Assembly (NCBI GenBank): GCA_900318065.1
Contig: ONIY01000029.1
Coordinates: 1-39,644 of the forward strand
Reading direction: 5' to 3'
DNA: 39,644 nucleotides
Source of the DNA: an uncultured Prevotellaceae bacterium
GTDB lineage: Bacteria > Bacteroidota > Bacteroidia > Bacteroidales > Muribaculaceae
Shown here: positions 1 through 11,524 of the stretch, in pieces
How positions within the stretch are numbered: the stretch's first letter is position 1
Layout of the letters: each line of letters opens with the position of its first letter
Program-made: the position numbers and the translations under genes
The notes under the pieces: generated by a model
The model's database searches: none
The model's input: only the letters and a program-made list of their open reading frames with translations
What the model was told of the DNA's origin: nothing

Positions 1-102
1 CCTACGGGCTTCAATTCAGTACCCATTTTGCATCCAGCACAATTGGAGTATAATCAACGATTTGCAGGATAATTCGCCAGCTTTATAAGACACTGATAAA
101 AT
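1..102. other. Unassigned edge region
   Basis: No gene can be supported here. The three plus-strand frames stay open from the window edge for 17, 23 and 28 codons before stops, so this could be the 3' end of a gene entering from the left, but none of the tails is recognisable. The minus strand shows no start signal. The rpoBC terminator follows at 103-140. Confidence 0.3.
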
Positions 103-140
103 AAAAAAACTCTGAAGTTGTTTTCACACAACTCCAGAGT
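103..140 (-). terminator. Rho-independent terminator of the rpoB-rpoC transcript
   Basis: Two 12-nt arms (109-120 and 129-140) are complementary except for one position, which on the minus-strand RNA becomes a G-U wobble. The loop is 8 nt. The stem is followed on the minus strand by a run of U (complement of A103-A108). It lies about 50 nt beyond the rpoC stop codon, as expected for the end of the operon. Confidence 0.9.
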
Positions 141-192
141 TTTTGTTAAGCTTTAGCAAAGCTGGGTAAACGCTTTTTACCCACTTGCTGTT

Positions 193-3100
193 TTAGTGCA
201 GCTGATCGACAACCTCGGCGTCCTTGATGACTGCCGCGCGGTCGAAGTCTTCCTGATTGCCAACGATGAGAGTTTGATACTCACGCAGACCGGTACCGGC
301 AGGGATGAGGTGACCGCAAATCACGTTCTCCTTCATGCCCTCCAGGTGGTCGACCTTGCCGCTGATGGCAGCCTCGTTGAGCACCTTGGTAGTCTCCTGG
401 AACGATGCAGCCGAGATGAAGCTCTTGGTCTGCAGCGCAGCACGAGTGATACCTTGCAGGATCTGCTCGCTGGTGGCAGGCACGGCGTCGCGCACCTTCA
501 CCTCGCGCAGAGCCTTGCGCTTGAGCATCGAGTTGATGTCGCGCAACTTGCGAGGCGTGATCATCTGTCCCTTGTCGATGTCGAGAGCGTCGCCACAGTC
601 GATGACAATCTTCTTGCCCCAGATGCGGTCGTTCTCGTCCATGAAGTCGCGCTTGTCGACGATTTGCTGCTCGAGGAAATTGGTATCACCTGGATCGATG
701 ATATTAACCTTGCGCATCATCTGGCGCACGATAACCTCGAAGTGCTTGTCGTTGATCTTCACACCCTGCAGGCGGTAAACGTCCTGAACCTCGTTAACGA
801 TATAGTCCTGAACGGCTGTTGGGCCCTTGATGCGCAGGATGTCGGCAGGCGTTACGGCACCATCCGAGAGAGGTGTACCGGCACGCACCGAGTCGTTCTC
901 GAGCACGAGAATCTGCTTCGACATGGGCACGAGATACTTCTTCTGCTCGCCATTCTTGCTGGTGACAACAATCTCGCGGTTACCACGCTTGATCTTTCCG
1001 AAGGTCACCACACCGTCGATCTCGCTCACGATAGCGGGGTTAGACGGGTTGCGGGCCTCGAAGAGCTCGGTAACACGAGGCAGACCACCGGTGATATCAC
1101 CGGCACCACCACTCGACGCGCGTGGAATCTTCACAAACACCTCACCAGGAGTGATGTCCTCGCCCTCGACTCTCATCAAGTGAGCGCCCACAGGCAGCGA
1201 GTAAGTCTTGATGGGTGCAGCGTCGGGATTGTCGATGTCGTCAAGAGCAAAGAGCTGTGCCTCGGGGATGCGAGTGTGGTCCTTCGACTCGATAACGATC
1301 ATCTCGCTCTTGTTGGAGGTCTCGTCCACCTCGTTGCGATAGGTCACACCCTCGATCAGGTTCTTGTATTTCAAGCGACCACCCACCTCGCTCACGATAA
1401 CAGCGTTGAATGGGTCCCAAGTGCAAATCACGTCGCCCTTCTTTAGCATATCGCCAGGCTTGAAGAAGAGTTTCGAACCATAGACGATGTTAGCGCTGGT
1501 GAGCATCATGTTAGTGTTAGGATCAACGATACGCATCTCGGCCATACGACCAATCACGATGTCGTGTCCGTCCTTGTCGGCAACGGTGCGCAGCTCATCA
1601 ATCTCGAGGCGACCGTCATACTTAGAAGTCATGTTGCTCACGGCGGCAATATTGCTAGCCACACCACCCACGTGGAAGGTGCGCAGTGTGAGCTGAGTAC
1701 CAGGCTCGCCAATCGACTGAGCGGCAATCACGCCCACAGCCTCACCCTTCTGAACCAAGCGGTGGTTGGCCAAGTTGCGTCCATAGCACTTAGCGCACAC
1801 ACCACGCTTCGACTCGCAGGTGAGCACCGAGCGAATCTCCACACTCTCGATAGGAGAGTTGTTGATGCGGCTTGCAGCAGCGTCGCCAATTTCCTCACCA
1901 GCCTCAACGATTACCTCGCCAGTGGTTGGGTCGATAACATCATGAACCGAAACACGTCCCACGATGCGCTCGCCCAGAGTGGCTACCACGTCGTCGTTGT
2001 TCTTCACCTCGCGGCAGACGAGGCCACGCAATGTGCCACAGTCTTCCTCGGTGATGATCACGTCGTGAGCCACGTCAACAAGACGGCGAGTCAAGTAACC
2101 GGCGTCGGCTGTCTTAAGCGCGGTATCGGCAAGACCCTTGCGGGCACCGTGAGTAGAGATGAAATACTCCAGCACCGAGAGGCCCTCCTTGAAGTTAGCA
2201 AGAATTGGGTTCTCGATAATCTGGTGTCCACCTTCCACACCACTCTTCTGAGGCTTCGCCATCAGACCACGCATACCCGAGAGCTGACGAATCTGGTCGC
2301 GCGAGCCACGAGCACCTGAGTCAAGCATCATGTAAACCGAATTGAAGCCTTGCTTGTCGGCCGAAATCTGCTTCATGAGCGTGTCGGTGAGGCGGCTGTT
2401 CACGTGAGTCCAAATATCGATAATCTGGTTATATCGCTCGTTGTTGGTAATGAAACCCATGTTGTAGTTGTTCATCACCTCTTCAACTTGAGCATCACCC
2501 TCGGCAATGAGTTCCTTCTTCTCGGGTGGAACGAGCACGTCGTCGAGGTTGAACGACAGACCGCCCTTGAACGCCATGTAGTAACCCAGGTTCTTGATAT
2601 CGTCAAGGAACTTGGCACTGCGTGGCACACCACAGGTGCGAATTACCTTAGTGATGATTTTCTTGAGCGACTTCTTCGAGATTACCTCGTTGACATATCC
2701 CAGTTCCTCGGGGACGGTGTTGTTGAAGATAATGCGACCCACCGAAGTGTCCTTAACGATGCGCTTGATGGGGTTGCCATTCTCGTCAACGTCGTCGACC
2801 ATAACCGAGATGATAGCATTCATCGCGAGCTTGCCCTCGTTGAAGGCGATATTTGCCTCCTCGGGGCCGTAGAAAGTGAGACCCTCGCCCTTGGCACCCT
2901 CACGCAGCTTAGTGATGTAGTACAAGCCCAGTACCATATCCTGCGATGGCACGGTGATAGGCTCACCATTGGCAGGATTAAGGATGTTGTGAGGCATGAG
3001 CATGAGCATCTGAGCCTCGACGATGGCCTCGTTGCCCAGTGGCAGGTGAACCGCCATCTGATCGCCATCGAAGTCGGCATTAAATGGAGTACATGCCAGT

Positions 3101-4557
3101 GGGTGCAGCTGGATTGCCTTACCCTCGATGAGCTTGGGCTGGAATGCCTGGATACCAAGGCGGTGCAACGTTGGCGCACGGTTGAGCAGTACAGGATGTC
3201 CCTTCATCACATTCTCGAGGATGTCCCAAACCACTGGTTCCTTGCGGTCGACAATCTTCTTGGCGCTCTTGACAGTCTTCACAATACCGCGCTCAATGAG
3301 CTTGCGGATCACGAAAGGCTTGTAGAGCTCGGCTGCCATATCCTTGGGGATACCGCACTCGCCCATCTTGAGCTCAGGACCAACCACGATAACCGAACGT
3401 GCCGAGTAGTCGACGCGCTTACCGAGCAAGTTTTGACGGAAACGTCCTTGCTTACCCTTGAGGCTGTCGCTCAACGACTTGAGTGGACGGTTGGCGTCGC
3501 TCTTCACGGCGCTTGACTTGCGCGAGTTGTCGAGCAGCGAGTCGACTGCCTCTTGCAGCATGCGCTTCTCGTTGCGCAAGATCACCTCGGGAGCCTTGAT
3601 CTCGATGAGCCTCTTGAGACGGTTGTTGCGAATGATCACACGACGATAGAGGTCGTTGAGGTCGCTAGTTGCGAAACGTCCACCATCGAGTGGCACGAGT
3701 GGGCGCAAGTCGGGTGGAATGACAGGAATAACCTTGAGTATCATCCACTCAGGGCGGTTCATGTTCTTGCTTGCGCGGAACATCTCCACCACCTGACGAC
3801 GCTTGAGGGCGTCGGTCTTGCGCTGTTGCGATGTCTCGTTGCTGGCGCGGTCACGCAGCTCGTTAGAGAGCTTGTCGAGGTTGAGCTCGCACAGCAAGTC
3901 GTAGATAGCCTCGGCACCCATCTTGGCGATGAACTTGTTAGGGTCGGCATCGTCAAGGTTGCGGTTGCCCTCGGGCAGTTTCTCCTGGATAGCGAGGTAT
4001 TCTTCCTCACTCAGGAGGTCATATTTCTTGAGCCTGCTCGCCTGGTCGCGGTCTTTGAGACTCTCGGCAATGCCAGGCACTACGCTGAATCCACCAGTTT
4101 GCTCGTCGACAACCACATTACCTGGGTTGATGACGATGTAACGCTCGTAGTAGATTACCGAGTCGAGCTTCTTAGTGGGGAGGCCCAGCAGGTAACCAAT
4201 CTTGTTGGGCAGCGAGCGGAAATACCAGATGTGTGCCACAGGCACCACGAGCTGGATGTGACCGCTGCGCTCACGACGCACCTTCTTCTCGGTAACCTCA
4301 ACACCACACCTGTCGCACACGATGTTGCGATAGCGAATGCGCTTGTACTTGCCGCAATGGCACTCATAGTCCTTTACAGGACCGAAGATGCGCTCGCAGA
4401 ACAAGCCGTCGCGCTCGGGCTTATAGGTGCGGTAGTTAATGGTCTCGGGCTTGAGCACCTCACCCTTAGAGTTGCCAAGGATATCGTCGGGCGACGCCAG
4501 TCCAATGGTAATCTTTGAGAAGTTACTTCTTATCTTATTGTCTTTCTTAAAAGCCAT
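193..4557 (-). CDS. rpoC: DNA-directed RNA polymerase subunit beta'
   Basis: This is the largest catalytic subunit of RNA polymerase, acting in the cytoplasm with RpoA, RpoB and RpoZ. The 1454-residue protein has the N-terminal zinc ribbon (Cys66, Cys68, Cys81, Cys84) and the catalytic NADFDGD motif at residues 493-499, whose Asp495, Asp497 and Asp499 hold the active-site magnesium. A second four-cysteine zinc site is visible in the C-terminal half (EEDCGT, then TCESKRGVC and AKC). The length is in the usual range for Bacteroidota. It follows rpoB after 33 nt and is surely cotranscribed with it; the hairpin at 103-140 ends the transcript. The start [13 protein letters not shown] fits the family. 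Confidence 0.99.
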   Translation of the reverse strand: MAFKKDNKIRSNFSKITIGLASPDDILGNSKGEVLKPETINYRTYKPERDGLFCERIFGPVKDYECHCGKYKRIRYRNIVCDRCGVEVTEKKVRRERSGHIQLVVPVAHIWYFRSLPNKIGYLLGLPTKKLDSVIYYERYIVINPGNVVVDEQTGGFSVVPGIAESLKDRDQASRLKKYDLLSEEEYLAIQEKLPEGNRNLDDADPNKFIAKMGAEAIYDLLCELNLDKLSNELRDRASNETSQQRKTDALKRRQVVEMFRASKNMNRPEWMILKVIPVIPPDLRPLVPLDGGRFATSDLNDLYRRVIIRNNRLKRLIEIKAPEVILRNEKRMLQEAVDSLLDNSRKSSAVKSDANRPLKSLSDSLKGKQGRFRQNLLGKRVDYSARSVIVVGPELKMGECGIPKDMAAELYKPFVIRKLIERGIVKTVKSAKKIVDRKEPVVWDILENVMKGHPVLLNRAPTLHRLGIQAFQPKLIEGKAIQLHPLACTPFNADFDGDQMAVHLPLGNEAIVEAQMLMLMPHNILNPANGEPITVPSQDMVLGLYYITKLREGAKGEGLTFYGPEEANIAFNEGKLAMNAIISVMVDDVDENGNPIKRIVKDTSVGRIIFNNTVPEELGYVNEVISKKSLKKIITKVIRTCGVPRSAKFLDDIKNLGYYMAFKGGLSFNLDDVLVPPEKKELIAEGDAQVEEVMNNYNMGFITNNERYNQIIDIWTHVNSRLTDTLMKQISADKQGFNSVYMMLDSGARGSRDQIRQLSGMRGLMAKPQKSGVEGGHQIIENPILANFKEGLSVLEYFISTHGARKGLADTALKTADAGYLTRRLVDVAHDVIITEEDCGTLRGLVCREVKNNDDVVATLGERIVGRVSVHDVIDPTTGEVIVEAGEEIGDAAASRINNSPIESVEIRSVLTCESKRGVCAKCYGRNLANHRLVQKGEAVGVIAAQSIGEPGTQLTLRTFHVGGVASNIAAVSNMTSKYDGRLEIDELRTVADKDGHDIVIGRMAEMRIVDPNTNMMLTSANIVYGSKLFFKPGDMLKKGDVICTWDPFNAVIVSEVGGRLKYKNLIEGVTYRNEVDETSNKSEMIVIESKDHTRIPEAQLFALDDIDNPDAAPIKTYSLPVGAHLMRVEGEDITPGEVFVKIPRASSGGAGDITGGLPRVTELFEARNPSNPAIVSEIDGVVTFGKIKRGNREIVVTSKNGEQKKYLVPMSKQILVLENDSVRAGTPLSDGAVTPADILRIKGPTAVQDYIVNEVQDVYRLQGVKINDKHFEVIVRQMMRKVNIIDPGDTNFLEQQIVDKRDFMDENDRIWGKKIVIDCGDALDIDKGQMITPRKLRDINSMLKRKALREVKVRDAVPATSEQILQGITRAALQTKSFISAASFQETTKVLNEAAISGKVDHLEGMKENVICGHLIPAGTGLREYQTLIVGNQEDFDRAAVIKDAEVVDQLH

Positions 4558-4590
4558 GATAATATTATAATGAAACGAGATAACGTAATA

Positions 4591-7500
4591 TTAATCGAGA
4601 GTTACACTCAAGCACAATCCACGCAACTCATGGAGGAGCACGTTGAGAGATTCAGGAATGCCGGGTGTGGGCATTGGATCGCCTTTGACGATAGCCTCAT
4701 AGGCGCGGCTACGTCCAGTAACATCATCACTCTTGATGGTGAGGATCTCTTGCAGCACGTGGCTGGCGCCAAATGCCTCAAGAGCCCAAACCTCCATCTC
4801 ACCAAAGCGCTGACCACCAAACTGTGCCTTACCACCAAGTGGCTGCTGGGTGATGAGCGAGTATGGGCCAATGCTACGTGCGTGCATCTTGTCTTCAACC
4901 ATGTGGCCAAGCTTGAGCATGTAGGTCACGCCCACGGTAGCCTGCTGGTCGAAGCGCTCGCCGGTGCCGCCATCGTAGAGCCATGTCTTGCCCACGCGTG
5001 GCAGTCCGGCCTTGTCGGTCCACTCGTTGAGGTCGTCGAGCGAAGCACCGTCGAAGATAGGAGTAGCAAACTTCACGTCGAGTTCACGTCCTGCCCATCC
5101 AAGAACAGCCTCAAATATCTGTCCCAGGTTCATACGCGAGGGCACACCCAGTGGGTTAAGAACGATATCGACAGGAGTACCGTCGGCGAGGAATGGCATG
5201 TCCTCTTGACGCACTACTCGCGAGACAATACCCTTGTTACCGTGACGACCTGCCATCTTGTCGCCCACGCCAATCTTGCGCTTCTTGGCAACATAAACCT
5301 TAGCCATCTGCATGATGCCTGAAGGCAGCTCATCGCCAATCGAGAGGTCGAACTTGCGACGACGCAGCTCGGCGTCGATACCCTTGCTCTTGCGCAGGTA
5401 GTTCATGACGCACTGGCGAATCATCTGGTTGATGTGGTCGTTGTTGGTCCAGCGGCTCAGTCCCACTGAGTCGTACTCAATGTTCTTGAGCACCTCGGCA
5501 GTGAACTTGCTGCCCTTGGGGATGATCTCGGTCTCCAGATAGTCCTTTACGCCTTGCGACTGCTTGCCATCGGTGAGGATAAGGAGTTTCTCCACCAGCT
5601 TGTCTTTGAGCTGGGCGAGAAGAGTTCCATACTCATCGTCAAGCTTCTGGAGCTCGGGGTCGCCGCCCTTGGTCTTTCTCTTCTTCACCGCTCTGGTGAA
5701 GAGTCGAGTGTTGATAATCACACCCTTGAGCGAAGGATTAGCCTTGAGCGAAGCGTCTTTCACGTCGCCAGCCTTGTCGCCAAAGATGGCGCGCAACAGC
5801 TTCTCCTCGGGGGTGGGGTCGCTCTCTCCCTTAGGAGTGATCTTACCAATGAGGATGTCGCCGGGCTGCACGTGAGCACCAATGCGGATGATACCACGCT
5901 CGTCGAGGTCCTTAGTGGCGTCCTCGCTCACGTTAGGAATATCGCTGGTGAGTTCCTCCATGCCACGCTTGGTCTCACGCACCTCGAGAGTGTACTCGTC
6001 GACGTGAACCGAGGTGAGGATGTCCTCACGCACCATGCGCTCGTTGAGCACGATAGCGTCCTCATAGTTGTAACCCTTCCATGGCATGTAAGCCACCTTG
6101 AGGTTGCGTCCCAGGGCAAGCTCACCATCGCTGGTGCTGTAGCCCTCGGTGAGGATGTCGCCCTTCTCCACCTTTTGACCACGCTCGCACACTGGACGCA
6201 GGTCGATAGTAGTGCTCTGGTTGGTCTTGCGGAACTTGGGCAGGCGATACTCCTTCACGGGCTCGTCGAAGCTCACGAAGGCCTCGTCCTCGGTCTGCTC
6301 ATAGCGGATGACGATGCGGTCGGCGTCAACATACTCTATCACGCCAGTGCCCTCGGCCTGGATTTGAGTGCGGCTGTCGAAAGCCAGTCGCTTCTCGATG
6401 CCAGTGCCCACGATGGGCGACTCGCTGCGCAGCAGAGGCACAGCCTGACGCATCATGTTGGCACCCATCAGCGCGCGGTTGGCGTCGTCGTGCTCCAGGA
6501 ATGGAATCATGGCGGCAGCAATCGAAGCAATCTGTTGTGGCGACACGTCCATGAGCGAGATCTGGTCGGGCGAAACCACTGGGAAGTCGGCGTCGAGACG
6601 AGCCTTTACCCTCTGGTTCTGGAAAGTGCCATCATCGTTAAGAGGTGCATTACCCTGTGCAATGATGTTGCTCTCCTCGCTCTCGGCAGTGAGATAAACG
6701 ATATCGTCGTTGTTGAGGTTCACCTTAGAATTCTCCACCTTGCGGTAAGGAGTCTCGATGAATCCCAGCTTGTTGATCTTGGCATAGATACACAGCGACG
6801 AGATAAGTCCAATGTTAGGACCCTCAGGAGTCTCAATAGGACACAGGCGGCCATAGTGGGTATAGTGCACGTCGCGCACCTCAAAGCCGGCACGCTCACG
6901 CGAGAGTCCACCAGGACCCAGGGCGCTCATGCGTCGCTTGTGGGTAATCTCGGCCAGAGGGTTGGTCTGGTCCATGAACTGCGACAGAGCATTGGTACCA
7001 AAGAAGGTGTTGATCACCGACGAGATAGTCTTGGCGTTGATCAGGTCGATGGGTGTGAACACCTCGTTGTCACGCACGTTCATACGCTCCCGTATGGTTC
7101 TCGACATGCGTGCCAAGCCCACACCAAACTGGTTGTACAGCTGCTCACCCACAGTGCGCACGCGGCGGTTGCTCAGGTGGTCGATATCATCGACATCGGT
7201 CTTGCTGTTGATAAGGCCAATGAGATACTTGATGATCTCGATGATGTCTTCCTTGGTGAGCACTCGCACGTCGTCGGGGGTAGTGAGACCAAGTTTCTTG
7301 TTGATACGGAAACGGCCCACGTCGCCCAGGTCATAACGCTTCTCGCTAAAGAACAGGTTGTTGATGACCTCTCTTGCGCTGGCGTCATCGGGTGGCTCGG
7401 CGTTGCGCAGCTGCCTGTAGACGTAGTTTATGGCCTCTTTCTCGCTGTTGCAAGTATCCTTCTTGAGGGTGTTGAAAATGATTTGATATTCGCCGGTATT

Positions 7501-8397
7501 GATATCTTCCTTGTGCAGGAGGATAGTTTGAACGCCCGAGTCGAGGATCTCTTCAATGTTATCCTCCTCGATGATAGTGTCACGGTCGATGACCACATCG
7601 TTGCGCTCGATAGAAACCACCTCACCAGTGTCCTCATCAACGAAGTCTTCGTTCCACGACTTCATGATGCGTGCAGCGAGCTTACGGCCCACGGCATTCT
7701 TGAGGTTGGTCTTGTTCACTTTAATCTCTTCGGCCAGTCCAAATATCTTAATGATGTCGTTATCGCTCTCAAGACCTATTGAACGCAACAGAGTGGTTAC
7801 TGGCAATTTCTTCTTGCGGTCTATGTAGGCATACATCACGTTGTTGATATCGGTGGCAAACTCAATCCAGCTGCCCCTGAAGGGGATGATGCGAGCCGAA
7901 TAGAGCTTTGTGCCGTTGGCGTGCACGCTCTGTCCAAAGAATACGCCAGGCGAGCGGTGCAGCTGCGACACAATAACACGCTCAGCACCGTTGATGACAA
8001 ATGTGCCCTTCTCGGTCATGTAGGGGATGGCACCCAGATACACGTCCTGGACAACGGTAGCGAAGTCCTCGTGGTCGGGGTCGGTGCAGTAGAGCTTGAG
8101 TTTGGCCTTTAGAGGCACACTATAGGTCAAGCCCCTGTCAAGGCATTCCTCAACAGTGTAGCGTGGTGGGTCGATAAAATAATCAAGGAATTCAAGGACA
8201 AAGTTGTTGCGAGTGTCCGCAATGGGGAAATTCTCACTGAACACTTTATAGAGTCCCTCGTTTTTTCTTTTCTCTGTAGGAGTGTCTAATTGCAGAAAAT
8301 CTCTGAAAGATTGTAATTGCACCTCAAGAAAATCGGGATAAGGGAAGGGGTTCTTGACGCGTGCAAAATTTACTCGATTGTTTTTGGAAACTGACAT
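4591..8397 (-). CDS. rpoB: DNA-directed RNA polymerase subunit beta
   Basis: Second large RNA polymerase subunit, 1268 residues, which forms the other half of the active-site cleft and carries the rifampicin pocket. The rifampicin cluster is easily aligned: Asp476, His486 and Ser491 correspond to E. coli Asp516, His526 and Ser531 and are all unmutated, so the sequence gives no sign of rifampicin resistance. The usual Bacteroidota substitutions are seen nearby (Thr478, Ala482, Met490). The C-terminal region with [12 protein letters not shown] and the [24 protein letters not shown] block is intact. The gene is separated from rplL by an unusually structured 318-nt spacer, and rpoC follows 33 nt downstream. 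Confidence 0.99.
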   Translation of the reverse strand: MSVSKNNRVNFARVKNPFPYPDFLEVQLQSFRDFLQLDTPTEKRKNEGLYKVFSENFPIADTRNNFVLEFLDYFIDPPRYTVEECLDRGLTYSVPLKAKLKLYCTDPDHEDFATVVQDVYLGAIPYMTEKGTFVINGAERVIVSQLHRSPGVFFGQSVHANGTKLYSARIIPFRGSWIEFATDINNVMYAYIDRKKKLPVTTLLRSIGLESDNDIIKIFGLAEEIKVNKTNLKNAVGRKLAARIMKSWNEDFVDEDTGEVVSIERNDVVIDRDTIIEEDNIEEILDSGVQTILLHKEDINTGEYQIIFNTLKKDTCNSEKEAINYVYRQLRNAEPPDDASAREVINNLFFSEKRYDLGDVGRFRINKKLGLTTPDDVRVLTKEDIIEIIKYLIGLINSKTDVDDIDHLSNRRVRTVGEQLYNQFGVGLARMSRTIRERMNVRDNEVFTPIDLINAKTISSVINTFFGTNALSQFMDQTNPLAEITHKRRMSALGPGGLSRERAGFEVRDVHYTHYGRLCPIETPEGPNIGLISSLCIYAKINKLGFIETPYRKVENSKVNLNNDDIVYLTAESEESNIIAQGNAPLNDDGTFQNQRVKARLDADFPVVSPDQISLMDVSPQQIASIAAAMIPFLEHDDANRALMGANMMRQAVPLLRSESPIVGTGIEKRLAFDSRTQIQAEGTGVIEYVDADRIVIRYEQTEDEAFVSFDEPVKEYRLPKFRKTNQSTTIDLRPVCERGQKVEKGDILTEGYSTSDGELALGRNLKVAYMPWKGYNYEDAIVLNERMVREDILTSVHVDEYTLEVRETKRGMEELTSDIPNVSEDATKDLDERGIIRIGAHVQPGDILIGKITPKGESDPTPEEKLLRAIFGDKAGDVKDASLKANPSLKGVIINTRLFTRAVKKRKTKGGDPELQKLDDEYGTLLAQLKDKLVEKLLILTDGKQSQGVKDYLETEIIPKGSKFTAEVLKNIEYDSVGLSRWTNNDHINQMIRQCVMNYLRKSKGIDAELRRRKFDLSIGDELPSGIMQMAKVYVAKKRKIGVGDKMAGRHGNKGIVSRVVRQEDMPFLADGTPVDIVLNPLGVPSRMNLGQIFEAVLGWAGRELDVKFATPIFDGASLDDLNEWTDKAGLPRVGKTWLYDGGTGERFDQQATVGVTYMLKLGHMVEDKMHARSIGPYSLITQQPLGGKAQFGGQRFGEMEVWALEAFGASHVLQEILTIKSDDVTGRSRAYEAIVKGDPMPTPGIPESLNVLLHELRGLCLSVTLD

Positions 8398-8531
8398 TGA
8401 AAAATAAAATTAAGGTGAACTCAAAAAAAATTAATCCTAATCGGGGGGGTGACGGTGTGTGTGGATGAGAGATAATTATCAATGACTGATGGCATTAGGT
8501 CTTTACACTCTAATTCCCGAAAAAGATTTTA

Positions 8532-8639
8532 AGGCGGGTGCTGCCGGCAAGAGGCATCATGGATGCTCTAATGGGGGCTGCGACCGTTGTGTCTTGAGCG
8601 CTCACGCCCCTCTCTAACGACACCAAGCAGAACCCGCCT
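8532..8639 (-). ncRNA. Structured RNA element in the rplL-rpoB spacer
   Basis: On the minus-strand RNA two 13-nt arms (8627-8639 and 8532-8544) pair with 12 matches and one internal mismatch. Inside this closing stem, further helices can be drawn by eye: 8619-8626 with 8587-8593 (one bulged G) capped by a small GCG/CGC hairpin, and a hairpin over 8551-8570 (AGAGCAUC against GAUG(C)CUCU). The result resembles a branched junction. It lies after the attenuator-like hairpin and about 135 nt upstream of the rpoB start. I cannot assign it to a named RNA family. It could control how much transcription passes from the ribosomal protein genes into rpoBC, or be a processing site; both roles are inference. 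Confidence 0.45.
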
Positions 8640-8692
8640 AAAAAAAGACACGAAAAGGTTAAGAATCGACAATCGCTTGGGATTCTTAACCT
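8640..8692 (-). terminator. Attenuator-like hairpin just after rplL
   Basis: A perfect 12-bp stem (8681-8692 with 8656-8667, loop 13 nt) begins 24 nt past the rplL stop. On the minus strand it is followed by UUU, then CGUGUC, then a run of seven U (8640-8646). Because rpoB and rpoC lie downstream with no consensus promoter seen between, it is more likely a partial terminator or processing hairpin than a full stop. E. coli is known to have a partial terminator at the same position. Confidence 0.65.
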
Positions 8693-8715
8693 AAATACCT
8701 GATTAACAGGTAGTA

Positions 8716-9093
8716 TTATTTAAGTTCAACTTCAGCTCCTTCGGCCTCAAGCTGCTGCTTCAAGCCCTCGGCATCGGCCTTAGCCAGACCTTCCTTAACA
8801 ACGCCAGGTGCATTGTCAACGAGAGCCTTAGCGTCCTTCAGGCCAAGACCAGTGAGTTCCTTAACGAGTTTGATAACTTTGAGCTTGTTGGCACCAGCAG
8901 CCTTAAGCACTACGTCGAAAGAAGACTTCTCCTCCTCGGCAGCAGCACCACCAGCAGCAGGACCTGCGGCTACTGCAACAGCTGCAGCAGCTGGTTCAAT
9001 ACCATATTCATCCTTAAGGATTTGAGCGAGCTCGTTTACTTCCTTAACCGAAAGATTAACTAATTGTTCAGCAAAAGCTTTTAAATCTGCCAT
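8716..9093 (-). CDS. rplL: 50S ribosomal protein L7/L12
   Basis: Stalk protein of the large ribosomal subunit that recruits translation GTPases. The 125 residues show the classic layout: N-terminal dimerisation helices ([26 protein letters not shown]), an Ala/Gly-rich hinge (about residues 35-52), and the globular C-terminal domain with the conserved [30 protein letters not shown]-type sequence. It lies 29 nt downstream of rplJ, whose product anchors L7/L12 dimers to the ribosome. A strong hairpin follows its stop codon and probably sets the ratio of L7/L12 to RNA polymerase subunits. Confidence 0.98.
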   Translation of the reverse strand: MADLKAFAEQLVNLSVKEVNELAQILKDEYGIEPAAAAVAVAAGPAAGGAAAEEEKSSFDVVLKAAGANKLKVIKLVKELTGLGLKDAKALVDNAPGVVKEGLAKADAEGLKQQLEAEGAEVELK

Positions 9094-9122
9094 TTTTGTA
9101 TGATTTAATTGTTGTGTTGTTA

Positions 9123-9647
9123 TTAATTTTCTTTATTTGATAATGTTTCCAGAATTCCGTGCAGCTTGTTGCCACCACTCTGGAGAGCGCTGATGACGTT
9201 CTTAGCAGGCGACTGCAGCAGAGCCACAACGTCGGCGATAAGTTCGTTCTTGCTCTTGATGGTAGCCAGAGCCTCGAGCTGTTCGGGACCCACATAGGTG
9301 GTCTCCTCAACAAAGGCAGCCTTGAGGGCTGGCAAGGTCTCTTTCTTCTGGCGGAAACTCTTGATAAGTTTAGCAGGAGCGTTACCGGTGTTGCTCAACA
9401 TGAGCGTGGTGGGGCCTGCCAGGGAGTCGTAGAGGCCAGAGTAGTCCACGTCGGACTGCTCCATAGCCTTCTTCAGCAGCGTGTTCTTTACCACCACCAT
9501 CTTCACGTCGTTCTTGAAAGCAGCGCGACGCAGTTCCACTGTCTTCTCGGCGTTGAGAGCAGTAGTCTCGGTGAGGTAAACACAGCTATACTGAGCAAGT
9601 ATATTCTTTATAGCTTCAATCTGTTTTGCTTTATCTTCCTTTCTCAT
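9123..9647 (-). CDS. rplJ: 50S ribosomal protein L10
   Basis: L10 forms the base of the ribosomal stalk, binding 23S rRNA through its N-terminal domain and L7/L12 dimers through its C-terminal helix. The 174 residues include the N-terminal segment [20 protein letters not shown], the [13 protein letters not shown] motif typical of L10, and a C-terminal helix. It is about 20 nt downstream of rplA and 29 nt upstream of rplL. No obvious separate leader structure is seen in the 20-nt spacer before it. Confidence 0.97.
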   Translation of the reverse strand: MRKEDKAKQIEAIKNILAQYSCVYLTETTALNAEKTVELRRAAFKNDVKMVVVKNTLLKKAMEQSDVDYSGLYDSLAGPTTLMLSNTGNAPAKLIKSFRQKKETLPALKAAFVEETTYVGPEQLEALATIKSKNELIADVVALLQSPAKNVISALQSGGNKLHGILETLSNKEN

Positions 9648-9667
9648 TTTCTTGAATTTTTTAAAAA

Positions 9668-10363
9668 TTAAGCATCGATCGACTTAACATCAATCTTGAT
9701 ACCAGGACTCATAGTACTTGAAAGATAAATGCTCTTCAGATAGGTACCCTTAGCGGTGTTAGGCTTGAGCTTGATAAGGGTGTTGATGAACGCCTGGGCG
9801 TTCTCCTTGATCTGCTCGGGGGTAAACGACATTCTACCGATAGAGGTGTGAACGATACCCTTCTTGTCAACCTTGAAGTCAATCTTGCCCTGCTTAACCT
9901 CCTTAACGGCCTTAGCCACGTCGGGGGTCACAGTACCACTCTTGGGGTTAGGCATCAAGCCACGGGGACCAAGGATGCGTCCCAGAGGACCAAGCTTGCC
10001 CATGCACTGTGGCTGAGTGATGATGACATCAACATCGGTCCAGCCACCTTTAATCTTGTCGATATACTCGTCAAGACCTACATAGTCGGCTCCAGCCTCT
10101 TTGGCGGCAGCCTCGGCGTCGGCAGTACACATAACGAGCACGCGCACTGTCTTGCCAGTACCGTTAGGCAGCGAAACGACGCCGCGCACATTCTGGTCGG
10201 CCTTGCGTGGGTCAACACCAAGACGTACATCGATATCAGCCGAAGCGTCAAACTTTGTGTAGGTTATTTCCTTCAGCAAAGCTGCTGCTTCCAAAAGGGT
10301 GTAACTCTTCCCGGCTTCAATCTTCTCTTTTGCTAACTTGTGATTTTTTGTAAGTTTACTCAT
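9668..10363 (-). CDS. rplA: 50S ribosomal protein L1
   Basis: L1 builds the mobile L1 stalk at the ribosomal E site; in many bacteria it also represses its own operon. The 231-residue product has the usual bacterial length and the diagnostic [23 protein letters not shown]-type region near residues 120-140. It is preceded by rplK with a 15-nt gap and followed by rplJ after 20 nt, the standard rplK-rplA-rplJ-rplL order. Confidence 0.98.
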   Translation of the reverse strand: MSKLTKNHKLAKEKIEAGKSYTLLEAAALLKEITYTKFDASADIDVRLGVDPRKADQNVRGVVSLPNGTGKTVRVLVMCTADAEAAAKEAGADYVGLDEYIDKIKGGWTDVDVIITQPQCMGKLGPLGRILGPRGLMPNPKSGTVTPDVAKAVKEVKQGKIDFKVDKKGIVHTSIGRMSFTPEQIKENAQAFINTLIKLKPNTAKGTYLKSIYLSSTMSPGIKIDVKSIDA

Positions 10364-10378
10364 TTTTCAATTGAAGTT

Positions 10379-10822
10379 TTAAACGTTTTCAGGGAATTCG
10401 CCCTTAACAGTGATACCCATACTTCTTGCTGTACCAGCCACCATTCTCATAGCCGAGGCCAGAGTAAAACAGTTCAAATCAGGCATTTTGTCCTGAGCAA
10501 TTGCTTGAATCTGCTCCCAAGTTACGCTAGCCACCTTCTTGCGGTTAGGCTCGCCAGAACCACTTTTCACCTTAGCAGCCTCGAGCAGTTGAACTGCAGC
10601 GGGCGAAGTCTTGACGATGAAGTCAAAGCTCTTGTCGGCGTAGTAAGTGATAACAACAGGCAACACCTTACCGGCGCTAGCTTGTGTGCGGGCATTGAAT
10701 TGCTTGCAAAACTCCATGATATTGATACCCTTAGCACCAAGTGCAGGTCCTACTGGGGGTGAAGGATTAGCTGCTCCACCTTTAATCTGTAATTTGATCT
10801 GTCCAGCAATTTCTTTAGCCAT
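10379..10822 (-). CDS. rplK: 50S ribosomal protein L11
   Basis: L11 binds the GTPase-associated centre of 23S rRNA and is needed for stringent-response signalling through RelA. The 147 residues begin [20 protein letters not shown] and contain the proline-rich [21 protein letters not shown]-type segment near the N-terminus that is the hallmark of L11. It sits 19 nt downstream of nusG in the conserved secE-nusG-rplK order. Confidence 0.98.
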   Translation of the reverse strand: MAKEIAGQIKLQIKGGAANPSPPVGPALGAKGINIMEFCKQFNARTQASAGKVLPVVITYYADKSFDFIVKTSPAAVQLLEAAKVKSGSGEPNRKKVASVTWEQIQAIAQDKMPDLNCFTLASAMRMVAGTARSMGITVKGEFPENV

Positions 10823-10841
10823 TGTTCTAACATTAAGAGGC

Positions 10842-11396
10842 TCACTCTCGCGTTACCTGCGAATTATCCAACTCCAGTGGTGTGGGACGCCCAAACACCT
10901 TAACCATAACCTTGAGCGTACGGCGCTCGCGGTTGACCTCCTCGATTTCACCGGTGAACCCGTTGAAAGGCCCGTCATTGACCTTGACGGTCTCGCCCAC
11001 GATGTAGTCGTTGGGCGAAGCCTCGTCACCCACCATCTCGCCTTGAGCCGCGTTGAGCATGCGAGCGATATCGCTCTCACGAATGGGCTCGGGCTTGCGG
11101 TCGGTGTCACGACTGCGCACGAAGTCGATCACATTGGTAGTGTTGCGCAAGTAGTCCTCCACATCGCCACGCAAGATGGCATTGACAAATACATATCCCG
11201 AGAAGAGGTTGCGCTCCTTGAGCACCTTCTTACCTCCACGAGTGGTGTAAACCTTCTCGGTAGGGACGAGCACCTGAGCAACATACTTGCCCAGGTCGGT
11301 GTTCTTGCAGGCAGCGTCAAGCATCTCCTTGACTTTAGCCTCTTTACCCGAGATGGCACGCAGAACGTACCACTGAAATTTTTTGTTTTCAGCCAT
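10842..11396 (-). CDS. nusG: Transcription termination/antitermination protein NusG
   Basis: NusG binds the clamp of RNA polymerase, raises processivity and links polymerase to the ribosome or Rho. The 184-residue protein has an N-terminal NGN domain ([11 protein letters not shown] at the start, [11 protein letters not shown] in the middle) and a C-terminal KOW domain ([22 protein letters not shown]). The length is normal for the family, so this is the core NusG rather than a capsule-locus paralogue; its place between secE and rplK agrees. Confidence 0.97.
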   Translation of the reverse strand: MAENKKFQWYVLRAISGKEAKVKEMLDAACKNTDLGKYVAQVLVPTEKVYTTRGGKKVLKERNLFSGYVFVNAILRGDVEDYLRNTTNVIDFVRSRDTDRKPEPIRESDIARMLNAAQGEMVGDEASPNDYIVGETVKVNDGPFNGFTGEIEEVNRERRTLKVMVKVFGRPTPLELDNSQVTRE

Positions 11397-11524
11397 TGAT
11401 CTTAGCAGTTAGCGACATTGAAAAGGAATTGTTATTCACACTCTCACTGAGTCGAGCGACTCGACTGTAGCATAGCCAGTGCGATGCGGCCACATCATGT
11501 GGGGCGGCGCGACTAATCAAGCGA
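11397..11524 (-). other. secE-nusG spacer with two small hairpins
   Basis: No gene. The 128-nt spacer is GC-rich in part and holds two hairpins: GTCGAG/CTCGAC with a 3-nt loop at 11451-11465, and CCAC/GTGG with a 5-nt loop at 11490-11502. Neither has a U-tract, so they are not terminators. They may be RNA processing or stability elements. Confidence 0.4.

Noticed and set aside
1-88. Possible gene end entering from the left edge
   Set aside because: All three plus-strand frames give short tails with no recognisable sequence, so no frame can be chosen.
6941-7010. Possible rifampicin-resistance changes in rpoB
   Set aside because: The residues equivalent to E. coli Asp516, His526 and Ser531 are unchanged; the other differences are normal for the phylum.
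5554-7782. A 742-codon open frame on the plus strand opposite rpoB
   Set aside because: It is fully antisense to the conserved rpoB gene, has no recognisable domain, and is explained by GC bias at codon positions of the minus-strand gene. The same applies to the long plus-strand frames opposite rpoC, tuf and the M16 gene.
8595-8604. TGAGCGCTCA palindrome as a protein-binding site
   Set aside because: It lies inside the larger RNA structure and is better explained as part of its inner hairpin; a 10-bp palindrome alone is weak evidence.
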